A stretch of DNA of 64,000 bases from NCBI GenBank assembly GCA_014804675.1, contig JAAUZH010000039.1:104470-168469 (forward strand), written 5' to 3'. Each line of letters begins with the position of its first letter. Position 1 is the first letter of the stretch. Below the pieces are notes generated by a model that was not told where the DNA came from, searched no databases, and was given only the letters and a program-made list of their open reading frames with translations. This DNA comes from Lachnospiraceae bacterium. Its GTDB lineage: Bacteria; Bacillota; Clostridia; Lachnospirales; Lachnospiraceae. Positions 63,637-64,000 of the stretch are shown piece after piece. A program made the translations under genes and the position numbers.

Positions 63637-63864
63637 ATGGAGGCGATTCACATTACTATCAAAGAGAAGGTGGAAGCAGCTTGCAGCATTGCCGGCATCA
63701 CAGTGGAGCGGTTGGGATTAAAGTTAGGTATGTCTACACAGGCGCTTAACAACAGGCTGAATACTGGAAAGTTCGGACAGGAGGAGCTGGAAAGAATGGC
63801 TTCGTTAATGGGATGTGAATATCATTCGGTTTTTTCATTTCCCAATGGAAATGATGTTGAATAG
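63637..63864 (+). CDS. Small helix-turn-helix-like protein
   Basis: A 75-residue protein with VEAACSIAGITVERLGLKLGMSTQALNNRLNTGKFGQEELERMASLMGCEY, a helix-turn-helix pattern of the Cro/C1 type. It is in the same direction as, and 10 bases after, tRNA-Glu. The ATG at 63637 has no ribosome site upstream; GGAGG lies just inside the frame (63639-63643), so translation might begin a few codons later at a non-standard start. Likely transcribed with the tRNA. Confidence 0.72.
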   Translation: MEAIHITIKEKVEAACSIAGITVERLGLKLGMSTQALNNRLNTGKFGQEELERMASLMGCEYHSVFSFPNGNDVE

Positions 63865-64000
63865 AAATATATTTTTTATAGGAGGCTGTAAAAAATCTTG
63901 TGTCTATGAAATTTAGACTTTCTTGATAAGAGTTAGATATGTAAGAGTTTTTTTGTCGGTTTTATGTTTTTGGGGCTGTCGAATTACTTCTTCTATCTAT

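Noticed and set aside
63865..64000. GGCTGT words (63883 and 63975 region) near the right edge, suggesting an insertion-sequence end
   Set aside because: No inverted repeat partner or transposase is visible before the window ends, so it cannot be supported. The stretch otherwise shows nothing I can name.

Overview
The window looks like chromosome of a low-to-moderate-GC Gram-positive clostridium, most likely family Lachnospiraceae. This rests on gene types recalled from that family (DUF5716/DUF5717 proteins, HemZ, a small FakA-tail-like protein, a cysteine-less PurF paralogue), strong AGGAGG-type ribosome binding sites, TTGACA/TATAAT promoters and hairpin-plus-T-run terminators. Most of it is housekeeping sequence. 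There are two tRNA genes (Gly-GCC and Glu-CTC), and no rRNA, prophage, CRISPR array or complete insertion sequence.

Layout. 0-7 kb: partial PAP2-type membrane protein, glyA, and an aspartate-family operon (ACT regulator, hom, a phosphoglycerate-mutase-like protein proposed elsewhere as a homoserine kinase, aspartokinase). 7-20 kb: secreted proteins (CHAP hydrolase, unknown exported protein, GH3), TraX, tRNA-Gly, beta-CASP protein, thyA-folA, ilvE, a GntR/ABC cassette with a perfect inverted-repeat operator, and a SpoIID-like/peptidoglycan-binding protein. 20-31 kb: hybrid histidine kinase, PLP aminotransferase, and a three-gene unit of unknown function (giant repeat protein, ASKHA-like ATPase with TPRs, double-membrane-span coiled coil). 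31-38 kb: polar amino acid ABC transporter, then purC-purF-purB and a DUF3592 protein. 38-46 kb: GNAT, an EAL protein broken by an apparent 1-base frameshift, a degenerate GGDEF protein, groES-groEL without a CIRCE operator, DUF3298 and MgtC. 46-64 kb: Rpn-type nuclease, rel-MBL-hemZ, a LuxR/MalT-type ATPase regulator, a PurF paralogue without glutaminase residues, YdcF, hisS-aspS-sfp, an amidase, tRNA-Glu and a small HTH-like protein.

The most unusual signal is a family of five intergenic elements (20.0, 37.7, 51.8, 56.7 and 58.6 kb). Each has a conserved structured core of about 75 bases. In four of them the core sits between long inverted arms (31-74 bases) that are nearly perfect complements within an element but differ between elements. 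The core stems also show compensatory changes. The family is therefore conserved in structure more than in sequence, and I cannot match it to any named element. The second candidate for an undescribed system is the three-gene unit at 23.9-30.8 kb. All family assignments are from memory and motif reading; no database search was possible.
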